Positions 1 through 16,708 of a stretch of DNA of 64,000 bases are shown in pieces. The DNA is from Mastacembelus armatus (lineage: Eukaryota; Chordata; Actinopteri; Synbranchiformes; Mastacembelidae), in the NCBI RefSeq assembly GCF_900324485.2, contig NC_046637.1:27183669-27247668 (forward strand), written 5' to 3'. The notes under the pieces were generated by a model. That model was not told the DNA's origin. It made no database searches and saw only the letters and a program-made list of their open reading frames with translations. Positions within the stretch are counted from its first letter, which is position 1, and each line of letters opens with the position of its first letter. Made by a program: the position numbers and the translations under genes.

Positions 1-1567
1 CTGGCTCCTTTCCATGTTTTTGTTTTAAACATTAAGAAAACAGCAGTGCTCAGCGTTAAACTTCTGTATTAAGTTTTGAGGATTTTCCTCTTTAATACTT
101 ACTATTTTTTCTCTGAGGACTTGCTGTGGTTTTAAAAAAACAATCAGCCGATCCTGAGTTGAAGTTGTTTAATATTTATAGCCATGGAAAGTCTGACATG
201 TCAATCTTCTTTCACGTCTAGTCAGCATTTATCTTCCTTCTTTCTACTAGTGTTGTTTTGTTTCTTGTCTTTGAGCACCAGCGTTTGCCAAGTAGGTGTT
301 GGCGCTGTGTGAGTCAGTACCGCAAAAGATGTTGTAACGCATTAACTCAGTATTTCTGCCATTTGAGGCAGATGACACATAAGTTCGGCTCCAAGTGTGT
401 GGGTTTTCCATCAAACACACCCACCGCACAGACTCTAGGAAGCTTGTTTTCTATTGAGGATCCACTGGGGCTTTGTCACAATTACTGGAACTTCACATTG
501 TGTCCTAACATCATTACTCAATTTCACGGAGGAAGTCTCAGTCTCTTGTTAGTCCAGTCACAGATGGTCATTTCATATCTAGTCCTATATACCCTCACAT
601 AGACTCTCCACCCAACCTCCCACATTGTCTGACACCCTCCCTACTTCCTGATGTCTCCAACACCATTTTCCGTCTATGTCTCTTCCTCTCTAGTTCATAA
701 GTCATAACTCATTCAAAAATGAAATGCCAGTTCTGTCAGGTAATGAATACCACACACCTCCCTCAAATCTAAAGGATCATTTTGCAATAATCTTTAGTCC
801 TTTATGTTTCTAGTCTGTGGTATTCTGCAGAATTAAGCTGTGTCTGAAATCCACACAATATTATATGTCTGTGCTGTTCATATTAATCATCACAGTACAA
901 TGTTTCATCAGTTAGTATGCCAGAATATCAACACGCTTTACAATTTATAGTACCTGGACACAAAACAGTGCATGTGACTTTGACTTTTCTAAATAGACAA
1001 TAAATGTTTCTGTAGGTTTTTAAACTTTTTTCTGTTTTGTGTCATGAGTTTTTTTGGAGCTGCCTCGTGTCCACCCACAGTTCATTTAGCTTTTCCCATC
1101 TGTGAGCATCTTCTCAGTGCTTGGATTATTGCTTTGTGGGAGAACAGTGGCCATCAACAGTACGCTCAAATCAGATCTATTTAATATTCATACTGTCTGC
1201 TTTCAGTGCACTTTACTTTGGCACTTTACATATTAAAAATGTGCTTAGAATCAATATAACGTCAGTGAATCTGGGACATGGCATGGAGCTACTGCCCTCT
1301 CCTGCTCATGCTGGACAACTGAGAGCAAAATTCAATTCAATTTCAATTCAATTCAATTCAATTCAATTTTATTTGTATAGCGCCAAATCACAATACAAAT
1401 CATCTCAAGGCACTTTACAAAAACTAAAACTAAAAACCCAACAATTCCCCAAAATGCATCGACACGTTTGACGGACGTTTTCAGCCTGCACACCCAGTGT
1501 TCATTTGCATTATTTCGAACCATGCAGTCATGGAGTTCTTTTTTCTCTGCCCCCTCTGACTCTTCAG
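1..1567 (+). other. acvr1b: acvr1b intron 1, 3' part
   Basis: Sequence upstream of the first recognisable acvr1b exon. No signal-peptide exon could be found here: the open frames around 258-602 and 1121-1471 have no domain and no plausible splice context. The first coding exon therefore probably lies left of the window. Apart from the interspersed repeat at about 1331-1452 the stretch holds nothing I can name. Confidence 0.6.
1331..1452 (+). repeat. Common teleost interspersed repeat fragment (TTCAA run plus TATAGCGCCAAATCA module)
   Basis: Tandem TTCAA units lead into TTTATTTGTATAGCGCC, an AAATCACAA segment, a CTCAAGGCACTTTACA segment and an ACCCAACAATTCCCC segment. I recognise this order of modules as a very abundant repeat in teleost introns. 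The class is not certain from memory, so I leave it unnamed. It is truncated and lies about 115 bp before acvr1b exon 2. Confidence 0.65.
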
Positions 1568-4500
1568 CTCTTTGGTGTAACTGCACCACAGCCCAGTGTG
1601 AAAAAACCGGCTCCCAGTGTGAGACCGACGGGGCCTGCATGGCTTCCACCTCCTTAATTGACGGGCAGGAGCAGCACATCCGTGTCTGCATCACGCGGGA
1701 CAAGCTTGTGCCCCCTGGACAGCCGTTCTACTGCCGCGGCGCAGAGGGTTTCCTCAACATCCACTGTTGCTACACTGACTACTGCAACAGCATTGACCTC
1801 AAAGTACCCTCAGGTGGAAACTGTGACCACACACACACTGTATATGATCAGTTCATCTCAGTATTTACATCACCCAGTTTTGCTGCAAAAATGTTTCTAG
1901 TGGTGTTTTTGTACAGTAACTGTTGTGACAGGACAGATATTGGACAGGACTGTTGTGCAGATGGATATTTGTCACATTCATTTGTCTGAGTTAAGGGGAG
2001 GAATTCAGGAGGCTGAAAGTCTGTGTCACAAAGTCACACAGACAAAGACTGCTGAACAATCTGAGCGGTCAGGAGAGACAATAAGCAGACCTTTAATTGC
2101 ATTAGTGTGATGTTAATGTAATTTCAACACTTCTTGTTGCTGCTGTTGACAGTAAAAGACTTTTAAGTGTTGAGCATTTGGTATTTCTTTGTGAAACAGC
2201 TAGAACTAATCAATATAGGTTAATGCAAGAGTCCAGTGTTCAGATTTCCAGTTTGGACAAAAAGCTTTACACCATCTTGCTTCCAGGAAAAGAAGTAGTT
2301 CATGCAGCTCATTTCAGGGAAAGAAGTCAGTCTCATGTGTATATCAGGTGCCAGATGTTAGACATTAATTCCCTACTGTTTTCTTTTCAGTGACAACCTC
2401 ATCAGGACTTGGGGGAGGCTACGGCCCGGGTGGTACATGGGGGCTGGTGGAACTAGTGGCTGTAATTGTAGGGCCACTGTTCCTGCTGTGCCTGCTGCTG
2501 TTGGTGGGTGTGTTCCTGTATCAGTACCACCAGAGGGCCTACAACCACAGACAGAGGCTGGAGGTGGAGGACCCCTCCTGTGACCACATCTACCTGCCCA
2601 AAGACAGGACCCTGCAGGACCTCATTTATGACCTGTCCACGTCTGGTTCAGGCTCTGGTCAGTGCAAAATGTGATAATAAACTGATGTATTTGCTGACGG
2701 TCACTGAATTTAACATGGTCAGATTTCTGATGACTAGTCTTCATTCCCTGTGCTCTTTGTTGAGCAGGTCTGCCTCTGTTTGTTCAGCGGACTGTGGCCA
2801 GAACTATTGTGCTGCAGGAGATCATTGGAAAAGGGCGTTTTGGAGAGGTGTGGCGAGGGCGCTGGAGGGGAGGTGATGTGGCGGTGAAGATCTTCTCATC
2901 CAGGGAAGAGCGCTCCTGGTTCCGTGAGGCTGAAATCTATCAGACCATCATGCTCCGCCATGAGAACATCCTGGGCTTTATAGCAGCTGACAACAAAGGT
3001 GCATAGCTGTCACATCATACTGTGACATGTTTATTTTCTAGTCAAATTGTGGGTAAATCATATTGTGTTTGCGATTTATTTGCTCTCCAATGTAAACTTA
3101 TGATTTCTTGGGTGTCTGTATTTCTGTCTCCTGTTCAGACAATGGCACGTGGACCCAGCTGTGGTTGGTGTCAGACTACCATGAGCATGGCTCCCTCTTC
3201 GACTACCTGAACCACTACTCTGTCACTACTGAAGGAATGATCAAACTGGCACTATCGGCTGCCAGCGGCCTGGCACATCTGCATATGGAGATTCTTGGAA
3301 CACAAGGTATTGTTGGATTAAATATGCGTTTGTATTTAAGTACTGCTTCACCTTTCTTTGCATTCAGATTTAAGAAATATGATGTTATGTCAGCAGTTTT
3401 TTCCAGGCAGTTCTATACGTTTTAGCAGTGAATGGAATAAAAAAGAAAAAGTGTACAGACAATTCAGAAAAATCAGTGTGTATGACTCTGTTTAGCATCT
3501 GAAAATAATTGTGTAAATAGAGAAATGCTTCCGTGCACAGTGCCTTTGTACTACAAACAATACTGGTTGTACAAGTTTCCCTTTTGAAACCCATTTCTCA
3601 CTTTGCCTCCCACACCCAAAGACTGACACAAGGTCTTTCAGTCAGTTGAAGACTGATCTTTGTCATTTATCACAAGTCTCTGTTGCAACTGCATTGAGTA
3701 ATCAAACAGAATGTGTTACATAACAGTATGTTGAATCTGATTGGATGTCGTCCAAACTAAAAGATTAATTGTGTAGCTTGTAATGTGTTAGTAATATATC
3801 CCATAATTTAAAAGATCTAGATACAAATTTATATATCACACAAAAAGACAGTTGTTGTTGTTGTTGTAAAGGAAACTGGCAGCATGAAAGAGGATAAATA
3901 GATTATAAACCTGTCAAAAGACAAGACATCACAAAAAATTCAGTGTGGTGAAAGTTTCTAACTGCCATGAACTGATTTCCAACCATGTGTGTTACATATT
4001 TAGTATGAACAAGGGAAGATGTTTCCATTGTGTTGAGCTGATCTAGTACATGATTACATCAGTTCACTGTGGAGTCTGACTGTGTCATGGAAAAAAGTGC
4101 AGTTGAGGACACGTTGCATAAATGGAGGAGTGTTTTCTAGCGACTGATGGAAGATTGTGGATTGTGTCATTTCCAGTTTTTCATAAAAAGGAGCACAAAG
4201 TTGATAATAAAGTGTAATAAAACTTAACTTGAGTAATTGTCATGGACATTGATGTTTTGACAGGAAAGCCGGGCATCGCTCACAGAGACCTGAAGTCCAA
4301 GAACATCCTCGTGAAGAAGAACTGCAACTGTGCTATCGCTGATCTGGGCCTGGCTGTCCGTCACGACTCTGCCACAGACACGATCGACATTGCGCCTAAT
4401 CAGAGGGTGGGCACCAAGAGGTCTGCGTTCTTTCTCACAGATATCTTTGACCTCTTTCTCAGAACATCCTTTATTTCAGTGCACGGTTACAGCCTGGGAT

Positions 4501-6036
4501 TGTTTTTGTGTTTCACAGATACATGGCTCCAGAGGTTCTGGATGAGACCATCAACATGAGACACTTTGAGTCATTCAAATGTGCTGATATCTACGCACTG
4601 GGGCTGGTCTACTGGGAGATTGCACGCCGCTGTAACAGTGGAGGTCGGACTTTCTGTTTTCACTGTGGATACCTAACCACTGTTGTTTGTTTTTTCTCAC
4701 CGATCTAACCTCAGCTCTGTTCTTGGTTGTCAGGTATCCATGAAGACTACCAGCTGCCCTACTACGACTTAGTCCCCTCTGATCCTTCTATAGAAGAGAT
4801 GAGAAAGGTGGTGTGTGACCAGAAGCTACGACCCAACATCCCCAATTGGTGGCGGAGCTATGAGGTATGAAAATGCAACGAATGATATAAAACAAACAGG
4901 GTGTGGTACTTTAGAGGGGTTTAGGAACACTGCACATCGCCTGTGTAATACCATCCCTATGGTGAAGCATGTCGGCGCCAGCAGAAGTTATGGGGGAGCT
5001 TCTCAGTGGCAGGGACACTCAAAGACCTGAGGGACTGATGGATGCAGGGGTGCAACCTGAGACTGGAGTGACGGTTGATTTTACAGCCAAGACAAAAGTG
5101 GAGTGTCGTCAGGACAAGTCTCTGACTGTCCTCGGGGGGCCCAGCCAAAGTCTAGACATAAACCCCTCAGAACATCTGTGGAGACCAAATGGCAGCTCCA
5201 CCAGGGAGAATGGTATAATCTGTCCCAGTGCAGGTTTTAGAGACTTACTCCAGAGAAGTCACAGCTGTAGTTGGTACAAAAGGATTCAAGTACAAAATAC
5301 TGAATTAACGTTCTGAGTACTTTTTATGAATAAGAGATTTTAGTTTCAGTAAAACATTTGCAAAAATGTATAAAAACATGTTTTCATTTGATCATTATGA
5401 GTTTATAGGAAAATATAAACTCTAATCTGTAGCAGTCAAATGTGCTAAAAGTCAATGGATGTGAAAACTTATTGGAGCTATTGCATAACCTTCATTTTCC
5501 TGGAAAAGAGCTGTGGTTAAAAATGTCTTTTACAGGCAGCATCACATAAAATAAGTGGTTTAACCCAAACATAACACAGACCTACAGTCTATTAGAGGAA
5601 ATATTCAATAAAATGATCAATATTCACAAGTGACGTCAAATGGAAAGATTGAAATAAGATTAAATATCAGAAACAAATATACAATAACTAATATATTGTT
5701 ATTAGATTCTTTTAAAAGTAGACACTCAATCCTGACATTAAATATTCACGCACAAACATTTAGTAGAAATGAAATAAGTTGTGACCAGACTTATACTATA
5801 AAGTCATTTTTTAAATATGTGCATAGTTTACCTGAGCTAATTTAATTCAACTGTGTTTGTACCTTGTGACATTTTATTTCCTAATTTACTTTTCCCTCCT
5901 GCTGTTCCAGGCCTTACGAGTCATGGGTAAAATAATGAGAGAGTGTTGGTACGCTAACGGCGCCGCCCGCTTGACTGCCCTGCGCATCAAAAAGACCCTG
6001 TCCCAGCTCACCATTCAAGAGGACATTAAAGTCTGA
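1568..6036 (+). CDS. acvr1b: Activin receptor type-1B (ALK4), serine/threonine kinase receptor; 5' exon missing
   Basis: Type I receptor for activin, Nodal and GDF ligands; a type II receptor phosphorylates its GS box and it then phosphorylates SMAD2/3 at the plasma membrane. Exons: 1568-1813, 2391-2657, 2768-2998, 3139-3306, 4264-4420, 4519-4643, 4734-4864, 5911-6036, all with AG/GT borders and matching phases. Exon 2 encodes the ten-cysteine ectodomain ending CCYTDYCN. Exon 3 encodes the membrane helix and the start of the GS box (TSGSGSG). Later exons give the kinase: GKGRFGEV loop, VAVK lysine, HRDLKSKN catalytic loop, DLG in place of DFG (normal for this family) and APE. The L45 stretch ADNKDNGTW is the SMAD2/3 type shared by ALK4/5/7. 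The ectodomain and kinase match ACVR1B better than TGFBR1 or ACVR1C from memory, and the neighbours are 12q13 genes. The visible part gives about 483 residues against about 505 in human. Only the signal-peptide exon is missing. The last intron holds a dead Tc1 copy. Confidence 0.93.
3845..3868 (+). repeat. (TTG)n microsatellite
   Basis: Short run of GTT/TTG units in acvr1b intron 5, the roughly 960-bp intron between 3307 and 4263. The rest of that intron shows nothing recognisable. Confidence 0.7.
4895..5316 (+). mobile_element. Degenerate Tc1/mariner transposase remnant in acvr1b intron 8
   Basis: Forward-frame translations resemble the C-terminal half of a Tc1 transposase: [10 protein letters not shown] (compare [11 protein letters not shown]), then after a frame change and internal loss, [19 protein letters not shown] and [10 protein letters not shown] (compare DLNPIEHLW), and finally FRDLLQR near 5240. 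The catalytic block around the second Asp is degraded and no inverted repeats were seen. The FRDLLQR-type C-terminus indicates a different and much older Tc1 lineage than the whole copy at 49499-51131. Confidence 0.75.
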
Positions 6037-8870
6037 GCTAAGTCAGCAGAGCACCGAGAAAGACGACCGAGCGTGATCGGGCTCCAGACTGTGGGACAGG
6101 AAGGAGCCGGGTCTTCTACAAAGAACGCACAAAGTCAGAGAATAAGGAGAGCGGCACTTTGTAAAATATTACTCCGTAGATACTCCTGCCAGTTTTGAAG
6201 CCACATAATTTTTGACAAACCCTACCTCGCTTACCCAGCCAAACTACCACGAACACTTTTCCTGTCTCGTCATCAGCTACTGCCTGTCCCGCCTGAAGCT
6301 TTCTGTTCCTCTCTACACTCCGTACTAACAAGGGTCCTTGGATTCCCATGTAGTCGTATGCAATCGATAGCAGGATATGTAATTAACCATTTAACAGTAG
6401 AAAAAACACTTGCTGATATTTCAGTGTCTCTTATCAAAGTTGCTTCAAAGTTAAATGGACAGCACTCGCTCTAATTGTCTTTGTGAGGGAGTGACCCTGG
6501 GGGACGTGGAGTGTTTGCAGCTTATTTTTACTTACTTACATGACTGGATCTGATATGTGTGTGTGTTAATGGGGCTCCTGTGTGGGCTTACCCGTACTAC
6601 GTCCACAGCACACCGACACATCTGCTTCAGTAGCATGGTTGATTTAATTGCTAATTGTCATGTTCAGCATGTACAAAGCAGCAGAAGCAGTTTGGTAGAT
6701 GCAGCCCACTGACTTTCAAGGTGTTTTGAGACGTCAGAGTCAGTGGAGCATTAGGCCACTCTACCAAACATGATTGCACCATTGAACCACTTGTCTGGAG
6801 CCTTTTCTATAAGCTGTTGTGAACAATCCCCTTTTTTTTCTGTTTTAAAACCAGCTTAAGCAAAACACACATTTAGGAATCTTAAAGCAAAATGCATTTC
6901 GGCCAATAGCAGTGCTGCTTGTCCTGTCCTAACACAGCTCGTTGGCTTCAGGACAGGACGACGGGAACTCAACACACTACATGTCGCATATGTATTGTGT
7001 TGGTATGGTAGCGTTCGAGCATAACCTGCCCTGAGTGTGTACACTGGCTCCAGTCCTTCCGACAAGCTGCTACACACAGAGAGAAACGTTTGCAGCAGCC
7101 AAGAGTATTACACTGTCTGATCAGTAAAGGCAGAAACGCTTTGTTTTTAGCTCTTTTAAACACATTAACTCTAGGAACCTGAAGTACGGTTGTTTTATTT
7201 TTATGTTTTTATATTGTCACGTCATGTCCAGTGTTCCTTTCCCCTCAGGATGCATTTGCCCTGGTCAGCTAGAACTACTGCACATATAGAAGCTTTTTAA
7301 GGTGATACTTGTGAATATATGACTGTTGCATTTGATTTTACATTGTTACTGAGGTCATTTTATACTGGCTTTTTGATTGGTGGGAAAAAGACTATGTATT
7401 ACTGTATTACCAATCGACTTTCTGACATTTGAGGTATTATTACTGTATGTATCAGACACTGGTTTCCTTAACTTTCTCTTTTAGGTCTCTATTACTACAG
7501 AGTAGTATATGTTTTTTTTAATTCAGTTTCCCTCGTATCTCTTCTTCACCATACAATACCTCCTCAATGTGTAAATTATGGGATTTGTTTCCTTCTGGTT
7601 AACATTGTCAGAAATCACTGTCTATATGTTTCATATTTTCAGGAGATGTGCACTTTGTCTTTAATTGTATGTGAATTCAACAGGTGCTGTTTGTGTGTAT
7701 AGTCTTTCCCATGTCATTTATACATGTATGCTCTGAAGGCCTGAAAGGCCGTATGTGCACTACTGCTGACCTCACTGTATGAAAACCAAATTGTTCTCAG
7801 AATCCTCTCTGGTCATGGGCTCACGTGTTTATTTAAGATCACACCACTGAAAATGAGAATGTTTACACAAACCATGCCAATCGGTTGCAGTGCACTCCAC
7901 CAGTCTGGAGAGAATCCGACATTTCTTGGATCTTGGGGAGAAGAAGTGGTGAAAGTAAATACTACTGAAACGTCTCAATGCTGTCTCACAAATGTCTTCG
8001 ACTAATAGATTTTTATTTGCAATTATTTCCTCACTTGCACTGTACTGTTTAAATTGTATGGGATGATTGTAAGAACAGAGACAGCACTTGATGCTGTGGA
8101 TTTTGGCTGCAGAGTGGGGGGCTCAGTATCAACCACATTTACACACTAAATGGTTATGTTGTCAAAATATACCTGCCTTACTATGTAAAAATGCATAATG
8201 TATTTAAGGTGTTTAATACCTTGCTCCATGTATCCATATGGAAGAATAGTGGTGTGAAGTTAGGTATTATAAGTTTAACAACTCCCAGGTCTCTGTCCAA
8301 TCATGGCAAAGAGAAACTGCATCTATGTAATCTCTAATAGAGTAGTAAATGCAATTCATTTTCTATGTGGTGTGTTTCTTGTATTTTCTCTTAACTTGGA
8401 CATCCCTGACTTTGTATTTTAAAAAATGTTAAAGTAGATATACACAATATTTTTACATTAACACTGGACTTCATGAGTATTAGTCTTTATGAGCCAACAG
8501 ATGACCATCACTATACTTCCTCTCAGGCCTAAGGCACATGTAAACTTTTTTTTTTCCCATCTGGTTTTGTATTCCAACCCACAAATATTTAGTCCCAGCT
8601 CATCACTTTCAGACACTGTTTTCAGAAAAACATGCAAGAGCACGCACCTGCTACTTCTTAGCACCAAAACAGTAGACTGAATTAGCCACTAGCTGGTGAA
8701 CATTGGAGACCAAAACAGGACTAAAATATATCTGAGCATCAGAAACATGACTAAACAAATGCTATTGTTGTTGCACCATATGTACCACTGGCAACCATTT
8801 GGTAACAAGTTCAGATGTATTAAATTTTAAAGGCAATTACATGTCTCGTTTTTACATTCAAACTCTCAAA
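6037..8870 (+). other. acvr1b: acvr1b 3'UTR and tail-to-tail junction with prkag1
   Basis: About 2.8 kb with no splice-supported coding sequence between the acvr1b stop and the prkag1 poly(A) signal on the other strand. Most is probably acvr1b 3'UTR. I see no AATAAA on the plus strand before 8998-9003, which already lies inside the opposing transcript, so the two 3' ends may overlap. GCACTTT heptamers occur near 6152 and 7650. Confidence 0.5.
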
Positions 8871-8875
8871 TAACC

Positions 8876-8881
8876 TTTATT
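8876..8881 (-). other. prkag1: Candidate prkag1 poly(A) signal AATAAA
   Basis: Minus-strand AATAAA, about 1.7 kb past the prkag1 stop. The stretch 8882-10561 between them contains no other gene and reads as a long AT-rich 3'UTR. Confidence 0.5.
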
Positions 8882-10561
8882 GCTCAGTCTTTAAATTATA
8901 ATCTCAAAGCAGATTAGTACAAAATGTGCATTTACAAACAGCTGTAAATATATGCCACAACATTACGTCTAGCATGATCTTGTCCTATCGTCTTTAGAAT
9001 AAAGAAAAATGAAATGCTGGTATTTAGTGATGCAGTGAACAGAAAGTAGATGAATAAACTTATAATATCTGATTCTGTTAAATGTCAACACTCGACATAA
9101 ACACACCAATAACATATAAATGAATACACAAATAATAAGGAAGTTAATTAGACCATAGGTTTTTAAGTGATGGACCACTTTTCCAAAAAGAGATGAGATT
9201 TTGCAGCACTGAAGCAGCCACCACATCCTAAAAATTACAAAAACCAAAGTGTGGGACACAAAACAGGCAGAAAAAAGTTGTCTCGAGTAAAATATACAGC
9301 CCACTAAACATCGTTATAGATGACAATGAAGAAAACAGACTCCATAAATACCCAAATTTTGTTCATTCACACAGATCACAGCACAACAAACAGTCAATCA
9401 GCAGATTAATCCCTGCTCTTCTACACTTCCCCAGTGAGGCTGTTTTGGGAGTATAAAGTGCTGTTCCAGCTTCGCTAATTTGCGGTCTGGTTACACAACA
9501 GGATAAAATCAGAGCCCTTGAAAAATAATGAACATTGTGGTAACTTGATGTAAGTGCTAACAAACTGATAAAAATTATTTTTATTTTTTTCAATGCATTG
9601 AAACTGTCTTAAAATTTATGCAGAGCAGGCCCTGAAGTTAAAAACGGTAAAGATTCTGGCTTATTAAAACAAATTAAAATATGACGGGGCTCTTTTTATT
9701 TTACATCTGTGAATTAATTTGAAAAGACAAATGATCAATGCAGACAACTGACAACCTCCAAGGTCTTTCAGTTTAGTGTTTAAATCATGAATTATCATAA
9801 TTATAATGGTACGACCTTCACACAAAGGAAATATGTGGCTGTTTTATAAGTATGTAGTGAATATGTAGTATGTATGGCACACACATACATATAAATACCA
9901 CATGTCTTAATGTTAAGTTAAAGGTTTAACAGGTCAGTCAGAAAATTAACTAAATAGAAACAAGATAATGTGAGTTGGATAACATCAGAGAATTTATAGG
10001 TATAAAGAACAAAACTTAAATGTCTAACATGCCAAACGCATGATACACACCCAGTAATGACCCATATATTGGCTCAATGTGTGTCTGGTTTTCAATCTTA
10101 TTACAGATATGAAATGCTGCCAACAAATGGCAACACAGGTAAATCAGTTTTGACTTATTTCATCTGGCCTTAATTTGTATTATCAGGAAAACCTTTGTAA
10201 TTAGTTATATATTTAATGGTCTTATCGGCACAGTAACAGCCAAAAGGTAGGAGTGATGCTGGTTATTCTGTGACGATACAACTCCTCATCAGAAGTTTCT
10301 TGTGCTTTTACATCTTTCTTGACTTGCTCTACTAACTTGGACTTTGGCTCGATTTACAGGAGCTTCTGTGGTATTTAAATAATGTACTGCCGGGCTGCTA
10401 AAACCTAGTGAACATGTGTTATGATAGGAAATCTGGTTACCGAGATATGGATGATTGTACTAAAACATACTGTGACAATTCCCCTCTTACATGCTTGTTC
10501 TATTTCTTCCTTTTCTCTGGCCTCCCCTTAAACCTGTGCATCGTTTCTTTGTGTTCCTTCT

Positions 10562-14928
<4,367 letters not shown>

Positions 14929-15248
14929 AGTCCATCCACGAAATCGGCTGCCTGTTACCGGGCGGGTTCGTTGACTGAGCCACAGGCACGGACCTTCCGC
15001 CGCAACTCGCAACGTGAATGGCTGTACACTCGTTACCGTACCGCACGTAATAGTAGTGCACCGCATTTTAACACCTGAAGCAACAACCACTGTATAAAAT
15101 GTTTGTATTTACAGCCTATGAACAGACTATAGTCATCAGTTGTTGTAATACATTAACTATAATGTGTCGCCACTGGTGGTTCTGTAGTAAAATAATTAGT
15201 TGCCACTATATAACCAAAACCAGCAAGTCACCGTAAATGAGTAACAGA

Positions 15249-15254
15249 TTTATT
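15249..15254 (-). other. Candidate rheb poly(A) signal AATAAA
   Basis: Minus-strand AATAAA (with an overlapping second copy) 321 bp upstream of the prkag1 ATG. The segment 15255-16708 up to the rheb stop has no other coding signal and reads as a 1.45-kb 3'UTR. The prkag1 transcription start must fit into the roughly 200-bp gap between this signal and 14929. Confidence 0.6.
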
Positions 15255-16708
15255 TATATACAAAACTGTTTACAGCAAGATCTCTGAATGAACGCTGACC
15301 CACAGGGGAATATTGGTGTTCATATGCAGAACACCACCTGCACAGAAGGAAAAAATAACCCTTTAAGAGCACCTTGAGTCGTGAAGGGAAGTAGATGAGG
15401 GAGTCTGAGGAACTGTAAGGCACAAGGCACAGCATCACCAGCTTCTGTTCTTCCATCATCAATGACCCATCAATTAACTACTTTACAAAGCAAAGTTACA
15501 ATTACCCACTACAGGTACAACACGTGGATTAGAGGTAAAAATCCAGTCTGTGATGTCTTTAAGGCTACATGAGCTAAGAAAACAAATCATAAAGGTTCTT
15601 GACCAACAGTGATCGTGCAAGTCCACAATATGAATTAAATGGGCTGAATGCCACCCCGATGTGGTTTTATCAAGCCTTTGTCAACCAATAAATCAAAACC
15701 ATGAGTTCAAAAATTACTAAGCTAACAACGTGGCCTTGAGTCACTTGGATGAATTTACACAATGTTAAAATGCATTTTAAAAATTGTAACTCAGTGTTCA
15801 CAATTACAATGCACTAATAAGCATATACTCAGCATATTGAAGGGACAGAAAAGCTGCATCACTCATGATATAACCAATAGTACCAATTTCTAAGGTTCTA
15901 TTTATATTGTATATAAGACCATAACTGGTAAATACCATGATCTATTCCAATCTATACTACACTTCTCTGAGGGTCCATAAGATAATTTTATTACAGTCAA
16001 TAAGGAGAAATTAAACTGTAGAAACAATGGAAAGGGTATATCTGCTTAGCAGAAGAGGTTAAAATGTGAGCAGTTAAATATACAAATATTCCTCTGTCAT
16101 GAAGACATGAAGTGTTCACTGGTGAAAGGTACCTGAAGATGAGTTGATAAAAAATTACAGTGAGAACTGTGAAAACAGGGAACTGTCATATGTGAAATCT
16201 CATTCCAGGATGTTCAAGGAAATACACCATTTGTGAGAAATTGTGACACTTCAACACCACATTTAAAGCAATGTGAACTGAGACTCTGCATCACTGTCAA
16301 AATAAGACCCGTTGACATAATACACCAGTCCTTAAAAAGGCTATTAACCATCCATTACTGTACATTAACTTAACTAGTCAGTGTTCTGAGACATAAACCA
16401 ATAAAGAATGTCTTATTTTGTTTTCTGAGCATTTCACTGAATTCAAAAATCTAAAGTTTTGCCTAGTCATAGACTACATTTCACTACTTTAACTGAATTT
16501 GGTTCTTTGTCTGAAACAAAGATTAATCTTGCTGATAGCATATCAACAATGTGGGCAGTTGCCTTAGTACTTAAATCAATCTGATATGACAATGGAGCAA
16601 AAGTTCCACTGCAGTGCCTTGGTGTTGGTGAGGTCACAATTGGTAAGCTGGTGAAGTTGTGCCTCCTGCCTTCAGCAAATGAGCTTATGGATGTCCTGGA
16701 TATACGTT

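Noticed and set aside
258-602. 114-residue open frame at the left edge as a possible acvr1b exon 1
   Set aside because: No signal peptide, no suitable donor in phase 1 and no resemblance to the family's amino end.
8876-10561. Possible separate small genes in the region below prkag1 (open frames 8969-9304, 9363-9593)
   Set aside because: Composition and lack of features fit prkag1 3'UTR; no splice-linked homology.
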